DNA of 64,000 bases. It comes from Isoetes taiwanensis. Taxonomy: Eukaryota; Streptophyta; Lycopodiopsida; Isoetales; Isoetaceae. Positions 7,572 through 19,551 of the stretch are shown piece after piece. The notes under the pieces are model-generated. The model ran no database searches. It had not been told where the DNA came from and saw only the letters and a program-made list of their open reading frames with translations. The stretch lies in NCBI GenBank assembly GCA_021234155.1, contig JAJEKV010000003.1:30487166-30551165 (forward strand). Reading direction: 5' to 3'. Made by a program: the position numbers and the translations under genes. The stretch's first letter is position 1, and each line of letters begins with the position of its first letter.

Positions 7572-10466
7572 GAGATGAGCAAAGTGGAGCCAAGGAAGCC
7601 CAGCACAGGCCATTGCCCTAGGCTCCAATGGAGGAAGATGGGTTGCTTGTTGTTGCACCCTTGCAACGAGACGGTATTTGCAGAGGGCATAATAACTGCA
7701 GTTGATCCTTTTGATAGTGTGAATGATGAAAGGCTGGGAGATGATCATCTTGGAGTTGGCATTGTGAAGCTTTTTATCGAAGTTGATACAATCATGTCCC
7801 AGGGAAGCTCTAGTGATTGCATTGTGTGCTCTGGGTTGCTAGAGTCCCAAAGTCAGTTGAGATGGCCAATTAGATATATTACACACAAGAATGGTGATAG
7901 TCTGGAATACCCTACTCAACTACATACCCCAAGACCCACCCAAGGCCATGTGGAAGATTTGGTGGTCGATGAGCATCCTTTGATCACAAGGAAGAGACGT
8001 TATGTTTTTCATAAAAGGCAGCCAAGGGTGCCCAAGAGGCCTAGAAGTAACAAATATTTAGAAAGGATGGAAAGTATGGCCCCAACCAAAGAAAACCTCG
8101 AGGCAATTAGGGGACAAGAGTGTTGCAACCTAGATTGCTGGTCGCGATCTGGTGTGGATGACCTCGTTCGAGATAAGGTCCCAATACATTGGATGACTTC
8201 AAAAAGATAGGATTAATTTCATCTACTCCTTGTGTAAGAATTCCAGCTATGATGAAAACACAGGAAGGCTACTATATCAATTGAGGGGCATGAGGGTATG
8301 TATGAGAGCAGATGGATTCTTGGGGTGAGCAAGTCTTCATTCTACAGATACTGGGAGCATGTTAGAAAAGGGCACAGTTTGTTCCAACATGGTAATGCAC
8401 TCACTTTGAAACCTAGAGCAAATACTCTCAAGGCCATTGCAGTCTTCGAGAGCTTTGTGAGATACATGTCTCAATCTATGCCCCACAAGAATTTGAGCGA
8501 GCACGGGTGCGAGTGGTGCAAAAAGGTGTTGCCACAACACTATATCCAAAAGGAGTGCCTTAAAGAGGTCAACTCCATCCTAGAAACTACTGGAGGTAGG
8601 CCTCTTTCTCAATCACATTTCAGCAAGTTATGGAGCACTCACTTCTCAGACGTGAGTGTCCTGCAACACATGCCATTTTCAAAGTGCAACACTTATATTC
8701 AACTCAAGGATACACTTGCATCAACTGCAATAGAGAAAGAAAGAATGGCAATTAGGGAGTAATTTGCAGATCACCAAAGGGACCAAATATCATGTAGACA
8801 GTTGTATTGGCGGTGGAGAACATTTTTACGAGATCTTGTGGGACAAATTTTTGTGTATAATGCATGATAAGATGGACCAACACAAGACTTTCTTGCCAAA
8901 GCTAGATCCTTTACCCAAGCGTTGTCAAAACGCTTTTCAGATGAAAGTAAGTTTGGCGGGTGTCTTAACACATGGTCATGGAACTGGAACATATGGTCAT
9001 TTTGTGCTTGATCTATGGAGGGATGATCCAAACTTCCATGTGAGCTCTATTTTCAAGTGCTTGAGAACACTAGAGAAAGGATCGATAGAAGGGAGGAGGT
9101 ATTCCCCTTCAGCACCCATTTTTGAGGCTTTGATGGATGATCAACCGCTTTGTTACCAAAGGCGGATAAAAAAAGCTCACATCCAAGGTGTCTAGTGAAT
9201 CAAGGAGGACTTGGGATGATTTCCCTTACTTGAGAAACCCTTTGCGAGGAGCTATGTGTTCAATTGGACAACCTGTTGGAAAGAAAACAAGAATAGATGG
9301 ATGTTTGGGGCAATGTCATACTTGGCGGTGGTGGGAGTATTCAAAGTTGTGAAAGTGGGATTCATGATGGTTGGGCACGCATGATGATATAGATGGATTC
9401 TTTGGAACTTTCTCCACCAAGCTCAAGAGAGAAAACGTGACTAGTCTCCGGGAACTAATTGGATGTGTTTGAGAGGCGCATTGACCCCAACCCAATGGCT
9501 TTCTTGATGGATGAGGTTGATTGGAAATCATTTGTAGAGGGATACTTGCTAGATGGTAAGGACTAGTTGACAGGACACACAAAGCCACTTCAGTTCAAGT
9601 TTTGGGTTAGGGATGGAATACCAATCATGCAATATAAGTGGAGACCAGGTGACAAGTTGTGGATGCCTGTACAAGGAATCGAGTTGTGGCAAAGGGGTGC
9701 TGCTGGTAAAGTTCTCATTCCTAAAGGGCAGCCAAAACCACTACCTCCCTTCAAGACTGTCAAAGACTCTAGCCAACTAGTGAAGGGCATCAAGGATTAC
9801 ATAACGCACTGGGATGATGTTCGAAATGGAAAGCACACCTCCACTCTTAAGAAAAATCAAATGGACTCCCTAATCAAGTACTGGGAGAAAGTTGTGACAT
9901 GCTTAGAAACTGAACAACCATGTGGGAGGAAGCTAAGAGACGGGTTCTTGCCAGAGTCAAGATGGGAGGGTTCTCAAGGAGCAAGCACGTCTAAGAATGT
10001 TCACTTGGGTCCTAACAAGGGTTCCAAGTGGTTTGTGGGAAGTAAGGCCTCAAAGACGAAGTGGTTTTATCTTCCTGAGTGGGATCCCTTTGAGGACATC
10101 AAGGAAGGATACTTTGTGCTAGTAAGGCCTGATGATGAGGACTGTCCAATATGGTTAGGGGTGTCACTCTCTGATGTAACCACCACTATGCCTGATGGAG
10201 AGGAGTTGCATCCTGGATTCCAAATTCAATATTGGGAGCCCATTGGGAGACACAAGGGCAACTTGAAGGAGCAATACACCGACTGCTGGGAGAAGAAGTG
10301 GAGGGCAAATTATGTTGATCCTCAGAGGAGGGAATTGGTGGAGTGTGTGGTATGGTCATATCCAAGTTCTCACACTGCAAAGGAGAACACACACAAGATC
10401 CCAAAAAGGGAGATGGACAAAGCCATGAGCAACCTCCATGCTATATCATTGTATGAGGGTAGATAA
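7572..10466 (+). pseudogene. DUF7869-like putative transposase, copy A (broken)
   Basis: Segments appear in three frames. 7548-8210 is the N-terminal part. 8298-8762 has a WILGVSKSSFYRYW segment. 8850-9195 has THGHGTGTYGHFVLDLWRDD. About 9240-9450 has DN(C)WK-ENKNRW followed by the GHTHDDID-like motif, here interrupted by a frameshift. 9567-10466 is a C-terminal part ending with a Trp-rich EGYFVLVRPDDEDCPIWLGV region. The order THG, LDNxxxENKNR, VGHTHDDIDxFF is what I know of the DUF7869 family, widespread proteins thought to derive from transposases with an RNase H-like core. Compared with copy B there is a frameshift near 8150 and a CAA-to-TAA stop at 8760-8762, plus small indels near 9230-9480. 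It is therefore not functional as a single protein. Confidence 0.7.
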
Positions 10467-10655
10467 TATTGAGAAGCTTGAGAACTTTCTCAACTAGTGT
10501 TTTGTAAAATTTATGAGGAAAACAAGTAACCCAATTCTTTGTGTGTGATGTGTAATTCTATTCAAGCAATGAATTCAGATATTTTTTTGTCCCATTTTCA
10601 GTCCGAGTCCCAAAAATCAAGATTTGTCCCACTTTAATTAAATACGACTTATTGG

Positions 10656-11080
10656 AGAAACATACATGTTCCCTTTGCACCTCCAAATCTATTGGTGCAA
10701 TCGCTCGTCAAAACAATGGGCAGAGAGGAGAATAAGGAGAAAAGAATGACATAGAGAGGAAGGAAAGAAGACAACATCTTTCAATCTGAAAGAATTACAA
10801 TGCTTAGTAGTACTTTGATCTAAACTGCAAAACAAACATGGGAGATATAGAAAGCAGAAATAAGAGTTTTTATTGATCAACAAAAAAGTACAATGTATTA
10901 AAGCTCGCAAGCCTTTTAAACTTATAACGTAAAATATATGGAGTTCCAACATGTCACAAAGTAGTTGGCTCATGTCCACATTCTAAATAGTATCGTTGCC
11001 TTCGCACCCTCCATCATTGCCTTTTTCATTGTGATCCTATCAAAATTACATTTGTAAAGGTATGTTATCAGACCGTTTCA
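10656..11080. other. gene-free stretch
   Basis: AT-rich DNA with an A/G-rich run on the plus strand (10710-10780). The open frame on the minus strand there has no recognisable motif. I see no repeat or RNA. Confidence 0.35.
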
Positions 11081-11084
11081 TATA

Positions 11085-11631
11085 TCCCATCGATCCGAGA
11101 CATCGGATCGCCATTCTAGAATGGGAGGAGCATGCATGTCTTGCATGCATGCGGGCGGCGCATGCCCGTTCTGGTTGGGAGTTCGCTATTTTAGGCGTGT
11201 TTCTGCATCAACATCTCATCGGCGCTTCCTCTTCTCTCTCAGCAGTACCTCTTTCTCTTTGAATTGTTTCCAGGCAGGGGAGGGGCTTCTTCCTGCTTGG
11301 TTTGGCCAATTTGGCGTTTCTTTCATCTTTGTCCTTTTAGGCCTTTAGCCTTCGTCTGTGACCTTCGTCCCTCGATCCTAGTTTATAAGGAAGTCCTTTG
11401 GTATTCCAGGCGGTTTTTGTTGGTTTCATGCGAGTCCCATTCTAGTATCCCATCGATTCGAGACATCGGATCGCCATTCTAGAATGGGACGAGCATGCAT
11501 ATCTTTCATGCATGCGGCGGCATGCCCGATTACGGTTGGGAGTTAAGCTATTTTAGGCGTGTTTTACGCATCAACATCTCATCGGCGCTTCCTCTTCTCT
11601 CTCAGCCCGGTACCTCTTTCTCTTTGAACCC
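11085..11631 (+). repeat. two direct copies of an unclassified ~180-bp repeat
   Basis: 11085-11265 and 11448-11631 share CCATCGATCCGAGACATCGGATCGCCATTCTAGAATGGG-type starts (GATCCGAGACATCGGATC is itself palindromic), the phrase GCATGCATG...CATGCATGCGG and the end CATCTCATCGGCGCTTCC. The offset is about 364 bp. A third, more diverged copy lies inverted at 30048-30215. This could be the terminal part of a transposon or a SINE-like unit; neither TIRs nor a target duplication was found. Confidence 0.6.
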
Positions 11632-14600
11632 ATCCTCCCCCTTCTTTGTTTATTATATTTTTGCGGCGTGCACGCCGCAAGATAATCAACCCCCTCCACT
11701 CACGGGAGGTTTGTTTTGTTTTTTTTTTTTTTTTTGTGTGATGTGTGCGGTGCGGGTTGGTTGGCGGCATCTGTTTCGACTTCTCCATTCGTGGGTTTTG
11801 GGGGCGATTTCTACGCCTTGCGTTTGTCTAAGCCCCTTGCGAAGGTTTATCACTAGGGTTTATCCTCGAAAACCGAAAAGGGGGGTTTTTAATCCGGTGA
11901 TAAGCTTTCGGCAGTACACCAATTAGAACATCTGTTAGCATTGTATTTTTGGGGTCCAAATGATATAATTGGATTTTCCCTTTATTTTTCGTGGGTAGTT
12001 CGCATGTGTGCGGCTACCCACTATCCACCATTGTAGAAAATCTGCTGAGATGAATGAGAAGCAAGTCTAGAATTGAATATTAAACAATAGAACTTCCTTC
12101 CCTTACCTCATCCGCCTTTTGAGCATCATTTTCTCCAAGACAACATATGGAACACACCATTCACTTATTCTCCACTTGAAGGCGGCTGTCAAAGAACCAT
12201 TATAGACGTCCAGGCCATTATAGAACCAGCCAGAAATGTTATTGTTCTTGCCAAAGGGATAGATGAAGTGGGAAAAGCAGTCATCATATTTGTAAAGATG
12301 AAGCACTCCAATAATGTACTTGTTTTTGGCAAAAAGTATGCAAAATTCAATTGTGATGGAAGAACCATTGAAGCCTCATTCAAGAAGCATGCTATAGAAG
12401 AAGATTTACCCTTGAACACATAGGGTTGAAGTTTATAGCCCATGAACAACTTACCCTCCATACAAAGAGAGAGGAATTGGAGACTGGTGCTTTCACAAAG
12501 ATAGCAAAAATAGCGAACTTAAGAGGTACTTGTGTGATTTCTAATGTAGATTTAATTCTAACTGCTCAAGGAAGGGAAGTGTTAGTATAAGCAGTATAGA
12601 ATATTTAAGAATGGGTGCAAAACAAGAGAAGCAACAAATGCTATGCTTAAATCATTGGTGCAAGTAGGTGAAGTTGCTGGCATATTTGTTATAGCAAGCT
12701 TTCTTATAATTCTTGTGGCTGATACACTGGACAAGTGTCTTGAAAAGCTGAATATCAAAGATTCAAGAAGAAGGGTGATATGGTACTTCATACTTTAGAA
12801 GTGAATATTCTACCTACAACAAAACAAATTCAAAGGCAGATTCGAAAGGACTATCTTATGAGATACGAAGCAGACTTGATCATATGGCTGAGTTGTTGGT
12901 TTGAGGGAGGGTATTAGGCTACAACAACCCTGCCAACTCAGCATATCATATGATCGACACTCGAAAGTGTGAAGCATGAGGAACTAGTTTCTTATTACAC
13001 TATATATTTCGTTCAATTAGTACTTCTAAAGGCGTCACAACTTGCTGTAGCAGTGATGTTAAAATGGTTTTTATTAACACAATAATTAATAAGTTTAAGC
13101 AATTTAAGAGTTGTCTTTGACATAGCTGCAGAAAATACCAATCGAGGAAATCTACTCAGCATGTTGTTTGAGGATCGTCTGCAAGTCAAATAATGTTGCA
13201 GCTATGGAGACAATTAGAGCTTTGTGCAACCTCCAAGCTTGTTCTTATTATGCTGAGCACACAAATGTCATAATTGATAGACAAGAAATTTAAAAAATAA
13301 GCAACTCAAACATTTGCGCTTTTTCCATCCCATGTATATTTGTATAAATGGTTTACCATTATATTTAAGATTTGTTTAAAAGTAGAAAAGATATGCAAAT
13401 GCCAGATCATATGCCTCACTATCTGCAGATCAGAAAATCTCCCTTCATGATTATTGTTACAACACACATGAGGATACACATATGAGGTTAGACACATTGG
13501 TATATTTTGGTTTGCAAGGTTTACAAAAGTGAGTTCATGTTGGATAGCATCAAGGTTTCTACCCTTAATAAACTTGGATTATTGTAAATTGTACAGAAGT
13601 AGCATGAAATCTAGATAAATTCTATTATCGCTTTATAGTCTTGTTTGCATAGATTGGATGGCTTGGTTCCTTATACGACCAACAATCCAACAGTAATGAC
13701 TTCGATCTCTGGGACTATAAAGTTTAAGGTCAACCAATAAGATGTTATAATTTTGATGGGGATTGTCATTGGGCACTTGTGTTGTCAACTCTGGTGTTTC
13801 TCAATCTTAGGAATGTGGCTCCCCTATGAAGATGTTAAATCGGGATTCACACATGCACCCCAAAACATCTATGCCACTTAGTTTACTTCATTTGTAAATC
13901 CTTACATATGAACAAATTGCGTAGTTCTATTAAATAAGTTGTAGCACATGCTCTTGGCTATGTCCTACCAAACAAACTCTTATTCAACTTGCTTTGCATG
14001 CTATATCAACTCCAATTAAAATATCTTATATGGATCTGCTATATGGGGAACTATTGATGGAATCTCAAAGATGTTGTGCTTGATTGGTGTGCAGTTTGAA
14101 GCAACTTACAAGAATCTATAATGAGGATTTCATACAATGAATTTTCTATAGGTCATAATAATTATTTAATGTTATTTAGAAAAAGAATTGAATTGAATTG
14201 ACCTATCATTTGCTCCATATTTTTATGCCGAATGGAAAAATTCAATTTCTATGGGTCATAATCATTATTTAATGCTATTTAGAAAAAAAATTGAATTGAA
14301 TTGAGCTACATATTTGCTCCATATTTTTATGCCTACTGGAAAATTTCAAGGGTATTGGCCACCTTCAAGTGCTTGGTCAAAACTCTGGAGAAAACCTATA
14401 ACAAAAAGGGCGTTTCTGCTAGTTTTTTTTTTATAGGTGTTACTGCAACTTCGAGGGTTTGATTCAGGCATGGCTATGGCAACTTTGAAGCTGGGTTAAG
14501 CCAGGGCCACCAGTATGATTATTTGCGTAGCTGCTTTTTATTTCATGCAGCCCGGATGGCCCAATGCAAATCTATTGAAAAATCCAAGAGCCCGGATTCA

Positions 14601-15076
14601 TGGTTTGCTTCACGGCATGGCAGCACAGAAATTTCAAGGCAAAAATGCAAACCCAACAGAAATTACAGCCAGAAATTTCAAAGCGAAAACGCAAGGACCC
14701 GACAAATTTTTTTCCCTCCATTTCGAGACGTAAACAGATCTGAGTCTCAATATTGCTGCAAAGTCGTGAATCCGGCCCAGATGCAGATGCCGTGGACTGT
14801 TTTCGCTCGAAAAATTTACTGGTTGCAATTTTAGTGTACAGCAGGCATAATTTCAATAAGTAAAAGGCCCTTCACAGAAACCGTGACTTTCAACCGTGAA
14901 ATCCTTGGTACCACAAACTCCAGAATTACGGCCTGCCATAAAAAAAAAAATGCCCTTCCACACGCTGCCGGATGATTGCATTATCCGGCAGCACAGTTCC
15001 CATTTATTCTTCATCACTTTCTAAACAGATCTCTTGAATGGTGTAGCAGCCGCTGCGTTTTTTTGATCGATCCAAT
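11632..15076. other. long AT-rich stretch with coding-like remnants and a tandem repeat
   Basis: On the plus strand at about 12210-12590 short in-frame pieces read as protein (AKGIDEVGKAV, then AKIANLRGTCVISNVDLILT) but are separated by stops and frameshifts, so they look like a dead gene of unknown kind. At 14151-14350 a unit of about 103 bp (TCATAATAATTATTTAATG...) is duplicated in tandem. At about 14963-14991 CTGCCGGAT and ATCCGGCAG form a short hairpin. No intact gene is supported. Confidence 0.35.
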
Positions 15077-16331
15077 ATGAAAGCTCTCACTCATTTCACC
15101 GTTTCAGTTGAAGAACCACCTTGCCTGGTAAGTTTAGCTTGATCTATTCCAAACCCATTTTAATGCCGAACAATCGACATTCTGGATGCAGATCTAACTT
15201 GTTTCATTTTATTTTTCTTGCCGCAGGCTCTTCCTTACCGTAGTATCAGACAGCATATCAAGTCTGACTCCATACTTCTTGAAGGAGATGATGGAGAAAA
15301 CTATAAGGCCCGGCTGTTCAGAAGATCAAAAAACTCAAATAATATTTATGTTGCAGACGGATGGAGCAGATTTGAGCGGGCTCAAGGAATTGGCGAAGGG
15401 GATATTTTGTTCTGTAAGCTGCTGGAAGGGCCCAAACTCAAGATTTCTGTGGCAGAAAAATCTGGCAGGCAAAACGCCCAACATACTGATTCTGATTCTA
15501 ACATCAAGAAGATTTATATGAAGAAAAAAACCCAGGTGCAGGATCTGCCTTTCAGGCTTTCTTGCTTCTTGAATACCCTTTCTCCTTTTCTTTAACAGCG
15601 CTTCTTTCTTTCAGGATCAGGGCACAAGAGGGCAAAACAAGGATCAGATTGATTTTGATTCTAGCATGAAGCACATGTTTAATAAGATTAAGAAGAGGAA
15701 GATTGAGGAGCATGCTGATTCTGGATCTCACTTCGACAGCAGTGTGTTGAAGAAAAAAAGAAAGCCTATTTCAAAAGCAAGCACCAAGATCGAAAAGCCT
15801 ATTTCAAAACCAAGCACCAAGAAGATCGAAAGGAAGAGCAAAATAAATTCGAGAGGGCAAAATGAAACCCGTGCTGGTTCTGAATCTGGTTCTAGCATCA
15901 AGCAGGTCAAGAAGACGCAGATTTTTTCCAAAAAGAGTGTACTTCCAGAGTCAGGCTTAGAATCGAGATCCTTCACCATACTGGAAAAAAGAAAAAATAT
16001 TCCAGCGGCAAGATCATCCAGAAAGAATGCAGTGACAGGTCTCGATTCTGAATTTTATTCTCAAAGCAGTATGCTGGAGAAAGGGAAAGAGATTGCACGG
16101 TCCTGCATTCTCAAACAACGTCAATCCTTGAGCAAAAAGAAAGCAGATCCGACCTCCAAACCAGAGCCTCGAAAGCATGAACAAATGAATCGAGTAAAGC
16201 ATGAAGAGAGGAGTTTTTCATACAAAATTTGCAAACCAGAGCCCTGCACCTGCTCAATCTCAGACTCAGAACTCGAAGAACAGCCTTTTCGTCCTAAAGC
16301 CATGTATTCCAGGTATTGTAACTTCGCGTAG
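15077..16331 (+). CDS. B3 DNA-binding-domain protein, three exons
   Basis: Proposed exons are 15077-15127, 15227-15535 and 15615-16331, all phase 0, with donors CTG|GTAAGT and CAG|GTGCAG and acceptors CCGCAG|G and TTTCAG|G, giving about 358 residues. Exons 1-2 spell a B3 fold: HFTV... CLALPYRSIRQHI, then DGENYKARL, YVADGWSRF, and GEGDILFCKLL. This is the plant transcription-factor domain that binds DNA in the major groove; the layout is closest to REM-type B3 proteins. Exon 3 is a low-complexity Lys/Ser-rich tail with three related blocks (KPISKxSTKxIE), probably disordered and nuclear. The reading frame ends at TAG 16329-16331, but CCAG|GTATTG at 16312 could be a further donor leading to another exon. 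It is the only intact-looking host gene here. Target genes and regulation cannot be read from the sequence. Confidence 0.7.
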
Positions 16332-17697
16332 AAGTTTTTCAGGACTCTTCATGTTTTCAGTCTAGGCTAAAACAGCAAAATTTTGAAAACCATTTTAAAG
16401 CACTCGGATGCTAGTTTTGAAATACAAATGGTTCAACTTATTGAAAAGGTTGTTGCATTTTCCTAAAAGTTTTCAAATATGCAATCTCTAGTAGCAAATC
16501 AGATCACTCCTAACGATTCCTTTCATATTTACATTTTCAAACTCTTTTTGGCATATATCAACAAGAAAATATAACAAAAGGAGCTTGAGTTCACATTAAC
16601 CTATATATGAAACTTAAACAAACAAACAACAAAAGAAACCTTGCAAAAATTGTACGAATTTGAGATATCTAATTTATGCCTTGTTAGAATTGATTCAACA
16701 ATCCCTCCAAAGTTACCTTTTGGTAGAAACACCTAACGCACCATTAACTATTATATGTTTGAAAAAGCCTGAGTTGAAGAATCACCCTTCTTTAGAGGAT
16801 TGCTAAAACCATATGTTTAGAGGATTGCTGAAAGCATAGGACGTTGTATAACATCTCTTTCCCTCAATAAGAGGAAAATATTATTTTAATATTTTTAAAA
16901 CCCACTAGGTCAACAAAAATCACTTGAACTGGTGGATAAAGGATAATGGTTGATTTTAGGGGCAAGCCATACTTTCTCATTGATTTGTCTATCTATCTAA
17001 ATAGGGTTCTCACTAGGTGGAAGTTTGGCAGAGTTTATTCAAGTCTCTAGGATTGTCTTGGAAATGAAATATCACTTGAATTATTACTAGACCATAGCTT
17101 CAAATGTTGTGCCTAAGAAATTTCTAGAGCATGTGCACAAGCAAAGAGTTAACACTGGGATCTATTAGCCATCCATCAAAGGCCAGATGTTTACTATATC
17201 TTATTGCCCTCTATTAAGCAACAACAAAACTTAGCCTCCAAATACTTGGCATTAATTACGATGATAAAGGAAAAATATGGGAAAAAGTTAAGCACATTTT
17301 ATAGCACTAGAGGCACACAACACCTAGAGTCAACACACAAGTAAAATTATATAAGTGATCATTGTCTAGATAGTAAACATGTAACCCACACAAACTTGTG
17401 CAAGAGGATGTTTATTTGCTACGTAGTCATATAATATCTACTCGATATCAATAGAATTCCTTATCCGTAATGACCAGAAGGTTGAAATTTCCACCCTTTC
17501 CCTATTCCGACGGATCTTCTGCGTGAGGAGATCCTCTGTGTCTAGCCTTTTGATAAGGCTTTAACAGAGCCATTAATAAAAGGATTGTATAAGAAAACTG
17601 TGACATTGGTAACAAAAAAATTGAATAAGAAACAAAAAGATTGAGTAAGAAACAAATGCACATATCTGCAAGCTTCCGACATAATTATGGCAATGAA
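16332..17697. other. gene-free AT-rich downstream region
   Basis: No reading frame with recognisable content, no strong repeat and no RNA gene is seen between the B3 gene and the gypsy LTR. Part of it may be 3' untranslated or intronic sequence of the B3 gene if that gene has further exons. Confidence 0.4.
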
Positions 17698-18960
17698 ATG
17701 GCAAGATCCTAGACCTGGATTCAAAGTAGTCGCTTCGTAAGCTGGCTTATACCAGTGATAAAACTACAACTGCTTCATCCACTGATAAAATCACAACTCG
17801 GTTCAGAAGAACCCTGCTGCAGGATGACTGTCTAGCTTCATAGATCAAGGCGATGCATTAGGGGCTTCTGTAGCCCTGGATATTTTCACAGAGAAACAAG
17901 CAAATGACGATTTTTGTTGAGGCAGACGAGGCAAGCAAAGGATGTGGCGCCACTCTACAAAATCTGGAGCACTATTATGTGATATAATTTTAAGGGAAAA
18001 ATGCTGTAATATCAATCTTCCGGTCATTACGTGAATAATTATGCTAGCATGCCAAGAAATATAATGTGGTGAATTACCCTTACTAAACTTGATGGACTAA
18101 GCATTATTACATATCATATATACTTACACTACTATAGATGCCAACTATGTTTCGTTGCAATGTAAATAAGGTATGTACGCACAGGTCAAGAGAGCCTTAC
18201 CTTGGATTTGATGCAATGTAAATAAGGTATATACGCACAGATCAAGAGAGCCTTACCTTGGATTCGATGATCATCGCCTCAAAAAAAATCTTGTTCTGGG
18301 GAATCCCCCGCTTGTCTCCCATGGAGCCCATTCTCTCCCTCTGTGACGTCTATACGAATATTCGTATCATATGAACATTATACTCGTATGTACAAAAGAT
18401 GGTCGTCATACGGATACAAAAGGATAGTTCTCCCTCTGTGACGTCTATACGAATATTCGTATCATACGAACATTATACTCGTATGTATAAAAGATGGTCG
18501 TCATACGGATACAAAAGGATAGTTGCACAAGACTTGATTTAAACTCGCAACCTTCTAGGTGCAAGTCCTACACCTTTGCCAAGTGTGCTACCAATATTTG
18601 TTAAAGTCATTCCCTTATTGTTATATCTTTTTCATATGTGGGGCTGTTTCCAGAAGGTTCTAGAATATTCTAGAACCTACATCCATGCGCAACACTTGGC
18701 ATAATCTCATCCACTGGAGTGGCGCGATCCCGACCGTTGGCCTAGATATATAAGGAGGCACCTCCTTCTTGTCGAACCATTCCAGTTCAACACCAGTCTT
18801 GAGCCTTCTAGACATCTGTCTCGTGTTCCTGCTTACTTTTGGGCCATTGTACTCTTGATTCATGTTCATATATTAGATTCTTTGCCGATCTTGACGTATT
18901 TCTTCTATATTTCTAGCATATTTTTCACGTATTTTCCTTATCAGAATCCCTTACCGGTTC
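17698..18960 (+). repeat. gypsy 5' LTR-like region
   Basis: It is homologous along its length to 28008-29100. It contains a 56-bp tandem duplication (units starting 18157 and 18213) and a 95-bp tandem duplication (units starting 18335 and 18430), each present once in the other copy. The palindrome ATACGAATATTCGTAT lies in the 95-bp unit. A TATA box, TATATAAGG, is at 18747. The right boundary is uncertain because no primer-binding site is recognisable. Confidence 0.65.
18648..18755 (+). promoter_or_regulatory. heat-shock-element array and TATA box in the gypsy LTR
   Basis: From 18648 to 18675 the sequence is TTC-ca-GAA-gg-TTC-ta-GAA-ta-TTC-ta-GAA, six alternating 5-bp heat-shock units with no break. 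TATATAAGG starts at 18747, about 72 bp downstream, which is a normal promoter distance. Known heat-activated plant LTR elements (ONSEN in Arabidopsis) use the same nTTCnnGAAnnTTCn logic. Binding by heat-shock factors is inference. Part of the array is also a perfect palindrome (GGTTCTAGAATATTCTAGAA plus CC), which is an expected property of such arrays. Confidence 0.6.
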
Positions 18961-19014
18961 TTGCCTGCTCTGATCCCAATCAATTTTTTGCTTGTATTTG
19001 ATGATTTTATATCT

Positions 19015-19551
19015 ATGGAGGAGGTTGACTTTATTACAGCAGGTCCAACAGCTTGTTCAAGTATGCCAGCAGTTGCAGTTGGACAATAAAGTGCTTAAGG
19101 AACGTTTTGCTTCACATGAATCTGCCTTCAGCTCTAGATTGAGGCTATCAGAGCCTAAGATTAGCCTGCCAGAGAAGTTTGATGGCACTCGGTGCAAGCT
19201 CTGTGGTTTTCTGAATCAGATCAGGCTTGTGATCCAGCTCATCCTCATAGATATCCTATAGCCCAGAAACTTGTTGGACTGATTGGTTCTCTCCTCACAG
19301 GGCTAGCTCTAAGTTGATTTGCTCCTTTATCGGAGAAAGGAGCCCCAGAATTGCAAGATTTTGCTGCTTTTACTGTAGAGCTCGAGGCATGCTTTGGAGA
19401 CACCGATCGTCAGCACGCAACAGTCATAAAACTTTGCAATCTAAGGCAAGGCTCAGAGCCTGGTAGATATTGTTCTGAACGATATTGCACTTCGAGATTG
19501 TTTCCGAAGGGGGTTACGTAAGGATGTCAAAGATATGTTGTTGTCTATGGA
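19015..19551 (+). pseudogene. gypsy gag, N-terminal part
   Basis: The start is MEEV, the same ATG context as at 29165. The peptide is broken by a frameshift soon after the start and resumes as QQLQLDNK, FASHESA, then LSEPKISLPEKFDGTRCKL, the conserved nucleocapsid/capsid start of plant gypsy gag. It continues with breaks through ELQDFAAFT-ELEACFGDTD-RQHA to the insertion point of the CACTA-like element. The second copy at 29165 shows the same segment with fewer breaks. Confidence 0.7.

Larger units (their letters stand above)
6985..10655 (+). mobile_element. DUF7869-like element, copy A
   Basis: The sequence is shared, in inverted orientation, with 41385-59850 minus its insertions. Similarity begins around GCGCTGGATGCGTCG (about 6990) and ends around AATTAAATACGACTT (about 10650). 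Both copies carry a GGGTGCAG/CTGCACCC inverted repeat upstream of the gene (about 7168-7195), an AT-rich ATGGTTATAT-type repeat, and the same long reading frame. I could not find terminal inverted repeats or a target duplication, so the exact ends and the transposition mechanism are unknown. Confidence 0.65.
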
